Source of the DNA: Bacteroidetes bacterium 46-16
GTDB lineage: Bacteria > Bacteroidota > Bacteroidia > Chitinophagales > Chitinophagaceae
Direction of reading: 5' to 3'
Assembly: GCA_001897835.1 (NCBI GenBank)
Contig: MKUN01000005.1
Location: 87,222 to 151,221, forward strand
DNA length: 64,000 nt
Positions 9,267-17,716 of the stretch are shown here, piece by piece (position 1 is the first letter of the stretch; the number at the start of each line of letters is the position of its first letter). The notes beneath the pieces were generated by a model, which was not told the origin of the DNA, did not search any database, and saw only the letters and a list, made by a program, of their open reading frames with translations. Made by a program: the position numbers and the translations under genes.

Positions 9267-9301
9267 AAAAGCGGCAAACCGCTTTTCAAGCTGCAAAATT
9301 A
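9267..9301 (-). promoter_or_regulatory. possible promoter and leader hairpin of the acyl operon
   Basis: On the minus strand TAATTTTG (9301-9294) fits the Bacteroidota -7 consensus TAnnTTTG about 100 bp upstream of the acyl carrier protein start. Just downstream is an 8-bp hairpin (9267-9274 with 9279-9286, loop CAAA) that would lie in the mRNA leader. No good -33 element is visible. Confidence 0.3.
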
Positions 9302-9411
9302 ATAAAATTCAGCTTTTATAGAGAAAAAATATGATAAATTAAATACTAAGGCATAAAACAATGCCGCAACTATTACCAATATAGCAGCGTTGTCATATGC
9401 TTCTGCTGGTA

Positions 9412-9675
9412 TCAGAAGTGTATGTCCACGATACTGTTCACGGGTATCACGGTGCCCCCCTTGAGCTGTAGGTGTCCGCCCGCTACCGACCATACAGTCG
9501 TTTCTACCGATACAGGGCCTTCTGTTGTTTCGAAAGTTATATTCGTTTTTCCTTTGAATTCGTTACCCAGGCGCATAGCATAGCTAAGTTCCTTATGCCA
9601 TTGGGCTACTTTGTTTACAAGGGCAGGTATGATCTTGTAATGAGATATTTCTTCTTTTGAAATGATGCGTGCCAT
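9412..9675 (-). CDS. small conserved hypothetical protein
   Basis: An 87-residue protein beginning MARIISKEEIS, using the ATG at 9675 instead of a GTG nine bases upstream. It has an N-terminal helical half (KIIPALVNKVAQWHKEL) and a C-terminal beta-rich half with a GGHLQLKGG turn and a hydrophobic end. No signal peptide, metal motif or catalytic site is seen. It stands alone between the TonB receptor terminator and the acyl operon promoter. Codon usage looks normal and the sequence reads as a genuine protein, but I cannot assign a function. Confidence 0.6.
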   Translation of the reverse strand: MARIISKEEISHYKIIPALVNKVAQWHKELSYAMRLGNEFKGKTNITFETTEGPVSVETTVWSVAGGHLQLKGGTVIPVNSIVDIHF

Positions 9676-9720
9676 GATATTCACATTAAAAGGACTATTA
9701 ATTTAGAACATTCTGTTGTG

Positions 9721-9755
9721 AAAAACAAAATATCCCCGGCAAAATGTCGGGGATA
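9721..9755 (-). terminator. intrinsic terminator of the TonB receptor gene
   Basis: An 8-bp perfect stem (9731-9738 with 9748-9755) with a 9-nt loop is followed on the minus strand by TTTTGTTTTT. It lies 23 bp beyond the TonB receptor stop. Confidence 0.8.
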
Positions 9756-9777
9756 CTGCTTTTTCTGGGGAGTTCTG

Positions 9778-12213
9778 TTATTTAATACGCAGCGGTACCG
9801 ATAAGGTCATGCTTATGTTCCGTCCCATACTGTAGATGCCGGTGCGCCCGGTAACATTGTTTTCATCGGCATAGCGCAGCCTGCTCAGGTGGTTTTGGTA
9901 GGCGGCATCCGCCAGGTTCTGCCCCGATATACTGAGGCTGAATATGGTCTGCTGTTTTTTGTTGCAGATGTCAGCGCCAATACCCGCATCAAGCAATGCG
10001 TAGCCGGGCGATGCGGTTTCTGTACCGTAGGCGCTGAACACGGCATTTTGTGCAAAGTTGATATCCAGCCCGGCTTTGGCATACACATTCCTTATACGCT
10101 TGCTTAGTGCTTTGCTTTGGGCCCTCAGGTCCACTTGCCATCTTGCCGCAGGTATATAAGGGAGGTTGCGGGTACTGTCCGTTCCCCGGGTGAACCGCCC
10201 CTTTACATAGGAAAAGGTATGCTCCAGGTGCAGCCAGTCCAGTGGGTGGGGGTGTATATCTATACTCAGTTCACCGCCATATAGATTCGCGTCCGACTGT
10301 CCGTAGAGATATGCGGGTACACCCGCGTCATTGTTTCTTTCAGGTATCGAATCTCCCCCGTTGATGCCCTGCAGCTTGTAGATGAAAATGAAGTTGCGGA
10401 TATAATTGTCAAATATCGCAGCGTTCACCATTATATGGTCCGATGACCAGCTTAACCCCAGGTCGGCCTGTATTCCTTGCTCTGCTTTCAACTGGCTGTT
10501 GCCGTATTCATAGCGTATGGTTCCTTCATGCACGCCGTTGGCCGATAGCTCCGCAATGTTAGGTGTGCGGTAGCCGCTTGCTATGTTGAATTTTAGCATG
10601 GCACGCTTGTTCACATTGTATCCTGCGCCAAGGCTGCCTGTTAAATTGGAGAAGCTTCGGTCGAATGAGCTGAACTGTATATCCGCAGTGGGTGATTTTA
10701 CGGCCAGGTGGTCCGGTCCAAGATACAAAGCATCGCTTTTTATATTCCGGTAGCCGTAGCGTATTCCGCCACTCACGCTCCATTTATCCCATTCTTTCTT
10801 TGCTATGCCATATACACCGCCGTCATATAGCGCGTAGTCCGGCACCAGGTAGTCATCACCTTTGTTGCTGTTGAATTGTGTCATGCCATTCACGCCTGTC
10901 GATACCTGCCAGCCTTTCATATTCAGGGTATAGTATTTTACATCGTAAGTGACCGTTTGCAGCAACAGCCACAGCCCGGGGGTATTATAAGCAGTAGGGT
11001 CGGCAAATTCTCTTCTCACATTTCGCTGGTAACCTATATTGAGACCTAGTCGCCTGCCGCCGTTCAGGTTTATGTTGTTTTCCCAGTCTATTTTTTCATG
11101 ATTGATCACTTGGTACGGTACGGCCATGCTGTACGATTTGCCATCGTCTGCTGTTACCGGTTCTTCCAATATATTACCCCAGTTGTCCACTTGTTTGATG
11201 AAGCTGCCCGTAGCGCTGTCACGCTCCCCCTCCGCTATGCCCAGGTGTTGATTATAGGAGGTGAAGGAAAGCCTTGAATAGCCCCATTGTTTATTGATGC
11301 CCGCACTGAAACCATAATCGGTATTGCGAAAACGTGTGTCATAAACATACCCGTCATACTTATTCTTATAGTCATGTGCTTCCTTTTGTGTCAGGTACCC
11401 GCTCAGGTTCAGGCCATTGATATTGCCGCCCAGTTGTACATGCCCGGCACCCAGGCCGTTATTGGTTTGGAAGTTGCCGGTTATGTTCCCTTCTATCTTA
11501 CCCAGCGGTATCGGGTCGTCCGATATAATATTGATAACACCCGCAAGTGCGTCCGAACCGAATGCCAGCGAGGCGGGCCCCTTCAGTACTTCCACTCTTG
11601 TTACATTGTAGTCGTCTATTTCTATACCGTGCTCGTCTCCCCATTGCTGCCCTTCCTGTCTTACACCATTGTTCAGTGTAATGATGCGGTTATAGCCCAG
11701 CCCGCGTATCACGGGTTTCGATACGGCAGGCCCGGTGCTTACCTGGTTCACCCCCGGCACTTTGGTCACAGCATCTATGATATTGGTCGATACGTCTTCG
11801 TGCAGTTCTTTAAGCCGCATGCTTTGTATTGGTATTAGGCTGCGCCGCTCATCGGTCGCCCGGCTGCTGCCAGTAATCACCACTTCGTTCTTTTCTATGA
11901 TGCTCTGGCTGAGCTTGAAGTCCTGGGTTACTGTGCCGCTTATGTGCAGCATAGTGGTTATCGTTGCGTAGCCCAACATATGCACTTCAGCCAGGAAGTT
12001 GCCCGCTGGCAGGTTATTGATATGATAATGTCCCTCCGTGTCGGTTACAGCACCTGTTTTCAGGTCGGGTATCGATACCACTGCACCTATTACAGGCTCA
12101 CCATTATCATCGCTTATCATACCGTGCAGGGTATTGCCTGGTGCTGCGAACGATAATAACGGCAAAATGCCCAGTGCCAGCAGCACTGCGTACTTTTTTA
12201 TACGTAAATACAT
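9778..12213 (-). CDS. TonB-dependent receptor with carboxypeptidase-regulatory-like N-terminal domain
   Basis: An outer-membrane active transporter of 811 residues. A signal peptide (residues 1-23) is followed by a CarboxypepD_reg-like beta-sandwich (about residues 28-105, GNTLHGMISDDNGEPVIGA), typical of Bacteroidota receptors. The plug domain starts at EVVITGSSR and includes KVPGVNQVS, VLKGPASLAFG and ALAGVINII. A 22-strand type barrel then ends in an aromatic/hydrophobic C-terminus. There is no SusD-like partner, so this resembles a metal, siderophore or cofactor receptor. The gene upstream encodes a small His-rich exported protein, which favours a metal ligand (inference). A terminator follows. 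Confidence 0.9.
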   Translation of the reverse strand: MYLRIKKYAVLLALGILPLLSFAAPGNTLHGMISDDNGEPVIGAVVSIPDLKTGAVTDTEGHYHINNLPAGNFLAEVHMLGYATITTMLHISGTVTQDFKLSQSIIEKNEVVITGSSRATDERRSLIPIQSMRLKELHEDVSTNIIDAVTKVPGVNQVSTGPAVSKPVIRGLGYNRIITLNNGVRQEGQQWGDEHGIEIDDYNVTRVEVLKGPASLAFGSDALAGVINIISDDPIPLGKIEGNITGNFQTNNGLGAGHVQLGGNINGLNLSGYLTQKEAHDYKNKYDGYVYDTRFRNTDYGFSAGINKQWGYSRLSFTSYNQHLGIAEGERDSATGSFIKQVDNWGNILEEPVTADDGKSYSMAVPYQVINHEKIDWENNINLNGGRRLGLNIGYQRNVRREFADPTAYNTPGLWLLLQTVTYDVKYYTLNMKGWQVSTGVNGMTQFNSNKGDDYLVPDYALYDGGVYGIAKKEWDKWSVSGGIRYGYRNIKSDALYLGPDHLAVKSPTADIQFSSFDRSFSNLTGSLGAGYNVNKRAMLKFNIASGYRTPNIAELSANGVHEGTIRYEYGNSQLKAEQGIQADLGLSWSSDHIMVNAAIFDNYIRNFIFIYKLQGINGGDSIPERNNDAGVPAYLYGQSDANLYGGELSIDIHPHPLDWLHLEHTFSYVKGRFTRGTDSTRNLPYIPAARWQVDLRAQSKALSKRIRNVYAKAGLDINFAQNAVFSAYGTETASPGYALLDAGIGADICNKKQQTIFSLSISGQNLADAAYQNHLSRLRYADENNVTGRTGIYSMGRNISMTLSVPLRIK

Positions 12214-12271
12214 TTTTGATGAATAATTTTAAGGTCCTTAAAATGGCATGAAATGCCTGTCATTGCCGTGT

Positions 12272-12607
12272 TTAGGCAATAGCAGGCGGACCCCTTAATA
12301 AAAGCTGCTCCTGGTAAGTCTGCAGCTTTATAGCATTATAATGCGCATGGTATATTGAAAAATGTGCTGTGCTGGCAAAGAAAACAACAGGTAGTTCACT
12401 GTTATCGGCAAACGGGGCAAGTGCAAAACCCAGGAAAGCGCAGTGATGGTGCTGGCTTTCTATCGCAGGGCAGTCATGCCTGCTGCGTGTATCTACGGTA
12501 TCCTCGTGACCGGTAAAAGAGTGCACGAAGCTCATCGTGGTGCTGCCGAAAAGGAGCAGGAACGATAGCCATACCGAAACTACAATATGTAATATCCTTT
12601 TTGCCAA
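12272..12607 (-). CDS. small exported His-rich protein linked to the TonB receptor
   Basis: A 111-residue protein with a hydrophobic N-terminal segment (about residues 7-27) and then a His/Cys-rich stretch containing SFTGHEDT, RHDC and SQHHHC. A second hydrophobic region (LGFALAPF, VVFFAS) follows. The start appears to be TTG at 12607: an in-frame stop lies a few codons upstream and no ATG precedes the signal segment. Proteins of this layout occur beside metal-related TonB receptors in Bacteroidota and may be short metal-binding or sensing proteins. The receptor gene begins 58 bp downstream on the same strand, so the pair is probably one transcript. The function is inferred only. Confidence 0.62.
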   Translation of the reverse strand: MAKRILHIVVSVWLSFLLLFGSTTMSFVHSFTGHEDTVDTRSRHDCPAIESQHHHCAFLGFALAPFADNSELPVVFFASTAHFSIYHAHYNAIKLQTYQEQLLLRGPPAIA

Positions 12608-12745
12608 ATAGTGCTATTACTTAACTAACGCAGGTAATGATGCAAATTTCAACAATTTTCCTGCCAAATCCATAATAAAAATGATCCCCTGGGGCATTTA
12701 CATGGGTAAATAGAGGGGGATTTTCAATGACAGGCTCTTTGTCAC

Positions 12746-13564
12746 CTATTCTGTTGTAACTGCTTTAGCTTTTTTCTTAAAGTTGATATCATATCCCAGC
12801 AGACCGATCACTTCGGCATAATAGAAATGATGCCTGGCCGAGCCGCCTTCCACGGTCAGCACATTCAGGTAGTTTGCAAAACCGCTTTTTACCGTTGCTT
12901 CGAGGAACAGGTTTTTGAGCGGGTATATGCGCAAGCCTGTCTCCACCCCCAATATATATCCTGCCACATGCAGGCGGTTATCCAGTCTTTTGCCCATTAT
13001 CGTCACGTCCGATTTGGGTATCACCACACCCGCCCCGGCTTTATAGACAAATGAAGCGATCGTGCGTTTTTTGTTATGCCATATTCTTTCCTGCCCTACA
13101 TAGTTCAGGTGATAGAAATTAGCCCCGTTCGTATGCTCGAAGTGTACGAAGGAAGGCTTTAAGGTTGTGTCCTTATCCATTTGCTCTCCGCCTATCTGCC
13201 CTGTAATATGCACCTGCTGGTAGTCGGTCACCACATATTTGGCGTGGTCGTAGTTAAGCTCTATCGCATGAGTATGGGCTTTGTTGAGGTACACACCTAT
13301 ACGCAGGCTGTTCTGGGGTATGGTTATATCAAGCGGGGTATTCTTAAAACCGGAAAAATCAGGTTTGTCATGCGCCACGGCCTGGTGCAGGGTGAAGTCG
13401 TATTCGCTACCGTTCTTAAAATGTATATCGCTCTTCGAAAACTTATCACGGTTATAGCCCCATTGCAGGTATACGCCCGAGAAAACGGGCTTTTCAAAAA
13501 ATTGGGCATTTACTTGCAGCCCGGCGACCAGGAATACTGCAAGGAGTAATGATTTGTGCATCAT
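12746..13564 (-). CDS. predicted outer-membrane or periplasmic protein, unknown function
   Basis: A 272-residue protein with a signal peptide ending VNAQ at about residue 21. The mature sequence alternates short amphipathic beta strands separated by polar turns (GVYLQWGYNRDKF, HAIELNYDHAKYVV, LGVETGLRIYPLKNLFLEATVKSGF), like a small outer-membrane beta-barrel. It ends with a basic tail after LLGYDINF. Two in-frame Mets begin the protein; the distal one at 13564 is used. No catalytic motif is visible. It lies between the His-rich protein and the thiolase gene, on the same strand but with clear gaps, so it may be a single transcription unit. Confidence 0.7.
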   Translation of the reverse strand: MMHKSLLLAVFLVAGLQVNAQFFEKPVFSGVYLQWGYNRDKFSKSDIHFKNGSEYDFTLHQAVAHDKPDFSGFKNTPLDITIPQNSLRIGVYLNKAHTHAIELNYDHAKYVVTDYQQVHITGQIGGEQMDKDTTLKPSFVHFEHTNGANFYHLNYVGQERIWHNKKRTIASFVYKAGAGVVIPKSDVTIMGKRLDNRLHVAGYILGVETGLRIYPLKNLFLEATVKSGFANYLNVLTVEGGSARHHFYYAEVIGLLGYDINFKKKAKAVTTE

Positions 13565-13604
13565 TGGCGGTTTAATACGCCAAAAATAGCCCCTTTTGAT
13601 TAAT

Positions 13605-14783
13605 TTATGGTAACCGTTCTATGATGCCTGCTATGCCTTGTCCCCCGCCTACACAGGCAGTTACCATACCATATTTTTTATCCAGCCTTTCCAGGTCGTG
13701 CAGGTTTTGTATGGTCAGTTTGGCCCCGCTGCAACCCAGCGGGTGCCCTAGTGAGATAGCACCGCCATTTATATTCACGATATCGGGATTCATACCCAGC
13801 TCACGTATTACTGCCAGCGATTGCGATGCAAATGCCTCGTTCAGTTCTATCAGGTCTATATCACTAAGTTTCATGCCCGCTTGCTTCAATGCTTTGGGTA
13901 CTGCTGCTACTGGCCCTATGCCCATGATGCGTGGGTCCACTCCGGCACTTGCGCAGGCTATCAACCGTCCCCAGGGTTTCAGCCCCAGTTGGTTCATCAG
14001 TTTTTCCCCCATCACGATCACGAATGCTGCTCCGTCTGAGGTTTGCGAGGAATTGCCGGCTGTTACCGTACCGCCTTGGGCAAATACAGGAGGCAATTTT
14101 GCCAGCGCTTCCATGCTCGTATCGGGTCTTGGTCCTTCGTCAGTATCCACAATATATTCCCTGTTCGCTTTTTTATTCTTTTCGTTCACATATACCTCTT
14201 TCACGGTTATAGGCAATATCCCCTTCTTAAAATATCCTTCCTTTATCGCCTTCATCGCTTTCATGTGCGAATTATAAGAGAAGGCATCCTGGTCTTCCCG
14301 CGATACTTTGTAGTCATTGGCTACCTGCTCGGCAGTGAGCCCCATGCTCAGGTAGTAGTCGCCATTGTCTTTAGCTATTTCGTAGTTGGGCATGGTGCGC
14401 CAGCCAGCAGTAGGCACCAGGCTCATGCTTTCCGTACCACCGGCTATGATGCAGTCGGCCATGCCCATCTGTATTTTGGCTGTGGCAATGGCTATTGTTT
14501 CCAGTCCCGATGCACAGTATCGGTTCACCGTCACACCCGGCGCCCATTCACCGATAGCCCTGTTGGCTATGATGCGGCCCACCTGCAGGCCCTGCTCTGC
14601 TTCCGGTACAGCATTGCCTACCATCACATCATCCACCAGTTTAGGGTCCAGTTGGGGCACACTGGCCATGACTCCTTTAATAACATCCACCGCAAGGTCA
14701 TCCGGGCGATAGAAACGGAATACGCCTCTTTTCGATTTTCCCACTGCCGTGCGGTACCCCGCTATGATATATGCTGCCTGCAT
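13605..14783 (-). CDS. acetyl-CoA C-acyltransferase (thiolase)
   Basis: A thiolase-superfamily enzyme that cleaves 3-ketoacyl-CoA or condenses two acetyl-CoA. The start at 14783 (MQAAYIIAGYRTAVGK) gives 392 residues, the standard length for bacterial thiolases; the open frame continues upstream to 14996, but that extension has no thiolase-like sequence. The active-site nucleophile is in NRYCASGLETIA (about residue 91). The C-terminal catalytic pair is in GHPLGCSGAK and CVGGGQGIA. It is monocistronic by layout, with no fadB neighbour. Whether it works in beta-oxidation or in acetoacetyl-CoA formation cannot be told from sequence. Confidence 0.93.
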   Translation of the reverse strand: MQAAYIIAGYRTAVGKSKRGVFRFYRPDDLAVDVIKGVMASVPQLDPKLVDDVMVGNAVPEAEQGLQVGRIIANRAIGEWAPGVTVNRYCASGLETIAIATAKIQMGMADCIIAGGTESMSLVPTAGWRTMPNYEIAKDNGDYYLSMGLTAEQVANDYKVSREDQDAFSYNSHMKAMKAIKEGYFKKGILPITVKEVYVNEKNKKANREYIVDTDEGPRPDTSMEALAKLPPVFAQGGTVTAGNSSQTSDGAAFVIVMGEKLMNQLGLKPWGRLIACASAGVDPRIMGIGPVAAVPKALKQAGMKLSDIDLIELNEAFASQSLAVIRELGMNPDIVNINGGAISLGHPLGCSGAKLTIQNLHDLERLDKKYGMVTACVGGGQGIAGIIERLP

Positions 14784-15077
14784 GATAATATTTTTAAAAA
14801 CACTTAAAGTTACCAATTCCCCCGCGATTTCAGAGTATAAGAATGTCCAACAGTAGTTGGGTCGTTTTTTTGAAGAAGTACGGGCCTCCCCCTTTGTGCG
14901 GATGCCTTGTGTTTGGCTGAAGGGGGGCAGGGGTATGTTCGTTCGCGAGGGGAATAACCTTAGGACATTCCAGCCACCCCAAGCCATTAATGGCATAATT
15001 ATTATCTATGTATTCATTAAGGCTTCATGGCCATCACTAAGTAACTTTGTATAGTCAAAAAGGAATCAGTTCAGAAC
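14784..15077. other. divergent intergenic region
   Basis: This 294-bp gap separates the leftward thiolase and the rightward CoA-binding gene. It contains a 12-bp perfect palindrome, GCCATTAATGGC (14983-14994), and an imperfect C-rich/G-rich pair (about 14887-14900 with 14920-14936). No gene is evident. The palindrome is a possible operator, not supported by anything else. Confidence 0.4.
15042..15049 (+). promoter_or_regulatory. -7 promoter element for the CoA-binding protein
   Basis: TAACTTTG fits TAnnTTTG exactly and lies 28 bp before the ATG at 15078, implying a short leader. No convincing -33 element is present. Confidence 0.45.
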
Positions 15078-15437
15078 ATGAAGAAAACATTGGTATTAGG
15101 CGCATCCGAAAATCCATCCCGTTACAGTTACCTCGCGGTCAACAGGTTATTGCAACACCATCATCCCGTAGTGGCCATAGGCAGGCGAAAAGGTAAGGTG
15201 CAGGATGTGGATATCATCACGGAGCAACCGGAAATGAATGATATTGATACGGTTACCCTATACCTCAATCCGGGTAATCAGAAACCCTATTACGACTATA
15301 TATTCTCGCTTCATCCAAAGCGCATCATCTTCAATCCCGGTACCGAAAATCCCGAGCTGGAAAAGATGGCCAAAGAAAAAGGCATTGAACCCATCGAAGC
15401 ATGTACCCTTGTCATGCTCGGCACCGGCCAGTATTAA
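15078..15437 (+). CDS. CoA-binding domain protein (CoA_binding_2)
   Basis: A stand-alone Rossmann-type CoA-binding domain protein of 119 residues. The N-terminal glycine loop LVLGASENPSRYS, the middle VVAIGRRKG, and the late FNPGTENPE and EPIEACTLVML match the YccU-like family. Such proteins bind CoA or a nucleotide but their role is unsettled. It begins with ATG 28 bp downstream of a good -7 element and is followed immediately by the tandem repeat array, in which I see no terminator. Confidence 0.85.
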   Translation: MKKTLVLGASENPSRYSYLAVNRLLQHHHPVVAIGRRKGKVQDVDIITEQPEMNDIDTVTLYLNPGNQKPYYDYIFSLHPKRIIFNPGTENPELEKMAKEKGIEPIEACTLVMLGTGQY

Positions 15438-15440
15438 GCA

Positions 15441-15849
15441 GTAGCGTCCGCACCGCTCCAGGCGCTTAGGCGCGTTAAGAGCCCCCCACATATAGTCCCC
15501 TCGGGACCTCCTGTTTATAGCAATGGAATCTCCCCACACAATTATCAGCTCCATACGAGCGACCTGTAGTTAGATGTGTCTGGTAGCGTCCGCACCGCTC
15601 CAGGCGCTCAGACGCGTTAAGAGAAACACGCACACACAGTCCCCTCGGGACGTCCTGTTTATAGCAATGGAATTCTCACATCATTATAGCTCCCTAGGAG
15701 CGACCTGTAGTTAGATGTGTCTGGTAGCGTCCGCACCGCTCCAGGCGCTCAGACGCATTAAGAGAAACACGCACACACAGTCCCCTCGGGACGTCCTGTT
15801 TATAGCAATTGAATCTTTCACATGGTTATAGCTCCCTAGGAGCGACCTG
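15441..15849 (+). repeat. three tandem copies of a ~142-bp structured repeat
   Basis: Copies run 15441-15582, 15583-15723 and 15724-15849; the last is truncated where the anmK 3' end begins. Each contains three stem-loop modules in the same order. The first is a GCGTC...GACGC-type stem near the start (imperfect in copy 1). The second is a perfect GTCCC-CTC-GGGAC hairpin (15495-15507, 15639-15651, 15780-15792) followed by a TCCTGTTTATAGCAAT-type linker. The third is a GCTCC...GGAGC hairpin (15689-15701, 15831-15843; degenerate in copy 1) followed by GACCTGTAGTTAGATGTG. Hairpins are conserved better than the spacers. No plausible ORF covers the array. It resembles dispersed palindromic repeats common in Bacteroidota genomes. 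Confidence 0.9.
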
Positions 15850-15850
15850 C

Positions 15851-16945
15851 TTAATTATAACTATCTCCCATCCACAAAGCCCCACCAACGCTATCCCTTT
15901 TGGCGCCCGTTACGCTGCTCATCACATTGGTCTCTTCCCGCCAGCGCAGCGCGCCGATCAGGGCCATTACCAGTGCCTCTTTATATTGTATCACAGTGGC
16001 ATCGGGTATATGTATGGTGATGTTCATGGGCATGAGCAGTTCCTGCAGCTTCAGCACCAGGAATTGGTTGAAGGCGCCGCCGCCGGTCACCAGTATACCG
16101 GCCTGTTCCTTTCCTGCCGGGTAATTTTTTATAGCCTGCGCTACCTGTTCCGCTATATGCTGCACCATCGTATGCAGCATGTCATGGATGCTGTGCTCGC
16201 TTTCCAGCAGTGGGGGAAATGCCAATGCTATCGCAGCCTCGTTGCTCAGCGATTTAGGCCCGCTTATTTCATAATATTCCTGCCCGTTCAGTTCGGCAAG
16301 TACATCATGCAGCAAGTGGCCCTGCTCAGCCATAGCGCCGTTCTCATCCATGGTTTTGCCCGCGTTTTGCGCCAGCCTGTTCAATACCTGGTTGGCAGGG
16401 CATACATCAAAGGCCAGCAGCCCGCCTTCATGCGGCACCGTAATATTGGCTATGCCGCCTATATTCAGCCAGTAGTCAAATTGTCCGAACAATAGTTTAT
16501 CCCCTATGGGCACTATGGGCGCGCCCTGGCCGCCAAGTGCCACATCCAGCGCCCGCAGGTCGCTGATGACAGGCAGCCCGGTAACGGCCGCTATCGTAGC
16601 CCCGTCGCCTAGCTGGCAGGTGGTGTTATGTTCCGGCTCATGCAGCACCGTATGGCCGTGCGATGCGATAAAGGCAACGGCATGGTCTATCCCATGCGAT
16701 GCGATAAATTCGTTAACCTGCTCGCCGATATACCTGCCGTAAGCTGTGTTCAGTTTCAAAAAATCGGCTACACTCAATTGCGACGCATGGGACAGTTTAT
16801 AGGCCCATTCTTCGCTATAGGGCACGCAGGCTGCATACAATATCTCGTAGCTCCATTGGCCCCTTACCTCGTCCAGTTGCACATATACTATATCCAGCCC
16901 GTCCAGCGAGCTCCCCGACATCAAGCCGATAACCTTGTAAACCAT
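15851..16945 (-). CDS. anmK: anhydro-N-acetylmuramic acid kinase
   Basis: AnmK converts 1,6-anhydro-MurNAc from recycled cell-wall muropeptides to MurNAc-6-phosphate using ATP, in the cytoplasm. The N-terminal ATP-binding motif GLMSGSSLDGLDIV (residues 7-20) is diagnostic. Further family blocks are SHGHTVLHEP, GGQGAPIVPIGD, NIGGIANIT and VTGGGAFN. The length of 364 residues is typical. It is a single gene on the minus strand whose 3' end abuts the tandem repeat array. Confidence 0.95.
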   Translation of the reverse strand: MVYKVIGLMSGSSLDGLDIVYVQLDEVRGQWSYEILYAACVPYSEEWAYKLSHASQLSVADFLKLNTAYGRYIGEQVNEFIASHGIDHAVAFIASHGHTVLHEPEHNTTCQLGDGATIAAVTGLPVISDLRALDVALGGQGAPIVPIGDKLLFGQFDYWLNIGGIANITVPHEGGLLAFDVCPANQVLNRLAQNAGKTMDENGAMAEQGHLLHDVLAELNGQEYYEISGPKSLSNEAAIALAFPPLLESEHSIHDMLHTMVQHIAEQVAQAIKNYPAGKEQAGILVTGGGAFNQFLVLKLQELLMPMNITIHIPDATVIQYKEALVMALIGALRWREETNVMSSVTGAKRDSVGGALWMGDSYN

Positions 16946-17092
16946 GCCGCAATATTAAAACAATTTCCTCCTTGCACGTAACCTTCGAATACGCTCTGTG
17001 ATATATGGTATAAGCTAAGCCTTATTGGTGCACGGTTTCAGAACCCGGAAATCCTTCAACCCCTTAATCCCGGTTCTGACTATCTTTACCCT

Positions 17093-17716
17093 ATGTACAA
17101 AATGCCCCACTTCACCGAGCCCGACAGGGATAAGGTACTCGCCTTTATGCGGGCCCATTCCTTCGTGACCCTTATTGCCAATGACGGGCATCGCAGCGAG
17201 GCCACACAGGTGCCGGTGCTTTTCGATGAGCGCGATGGCAGGCTCATGCTCTCCGCGCATATCATGCGCAAGACCGGCCATTACCTTGCCATCGGGCAGA
17301 ACCCCGACGTGCTTGTGCTTTTCACGGGGCCGCACTGCTATATAAGCTCAGGCTGGTACACCGAAGCAATGGGCGCTACCTGGAACTACCAAACCGTACA
17401 CGTGCGGGGCAGGGTGACCTTTACCGACGAGGCCGGCACCATCAACATCCTCAACAGGCTTACCGAAAAATATGAACGTGAACAGCAACAACCCTTGCTC
17501 ATGCCCGACCTTCCGGCAGGCTATGTAAATGCGCATGTAAAAGCCATTGCAGGACTGGAGATAGAAGTGACCGATATCTATCCCATCTTCAAACTAAGCC
17601 AGAACCGTGACGATGAAAGCTATAAGAATATAGTGGCCCAACTCCTCAAAACCTCCGATCCGCAGGCCCACCAAATAGCAGAAGAAATGAAACAACGCCG
17701 CCCCGAACTATTCTGA
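17093..17716 (+). CDS. PaiB-like FMN-binding protein
   Basis: A protein of the PaiB/FMN-binding split-barrel family, annotated as a transcriptional regulator in Bacillus but probably a flavin-binding protein. Recognisable blocks are MPHFTEPDRDKVLAFMRAH near the N-terminus, FVTLIANDG, LMLSAHIMRKTGH, and FTGPHCYISSGWY with WNYQTVHVRGR in the middle. The length, 207 residues, is normal. ATGs at 17093 and 17102 are both possible; a TATCTTTA element lies only a few bases upstream, which would give a nearly leaderless mRNA. Its 3' end overlaps the convergent amidohydrolase gene by 9 bp. Confidence 0.85.
   Translation: MYKMPHFTEPDRDKVLAFMRAHSFVTLIANDGHRSEATQVPVLFDERDGRLMLSAHIMRKTGHYLAIGQNPDVLVLFTGPHCYISSGWYTEAMGATWNYQTVHVRGRVTFTDEAGTINILNRLTEKYEREQQQPLLMPDLPAGYVNAHVKAIAGLEIEVTDIYPIFKLSQNRDDESYKNIVAQLLKTSDPQAHQIAEEMKQRRPELF

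Noticed and set aside
14784..14996. N-terminal extension of the thiolase frame
   Set aside because: The thiolase core begins at 14783 (MQAAYIIAGYRTAVG); the extension has no thiolase-like sequence and would exceed normal length.
15441..15849. CRISPR array
   Set aside because: Units are about 142 bp with no variable spacers of constant length between short repeats; no cas genes are present.
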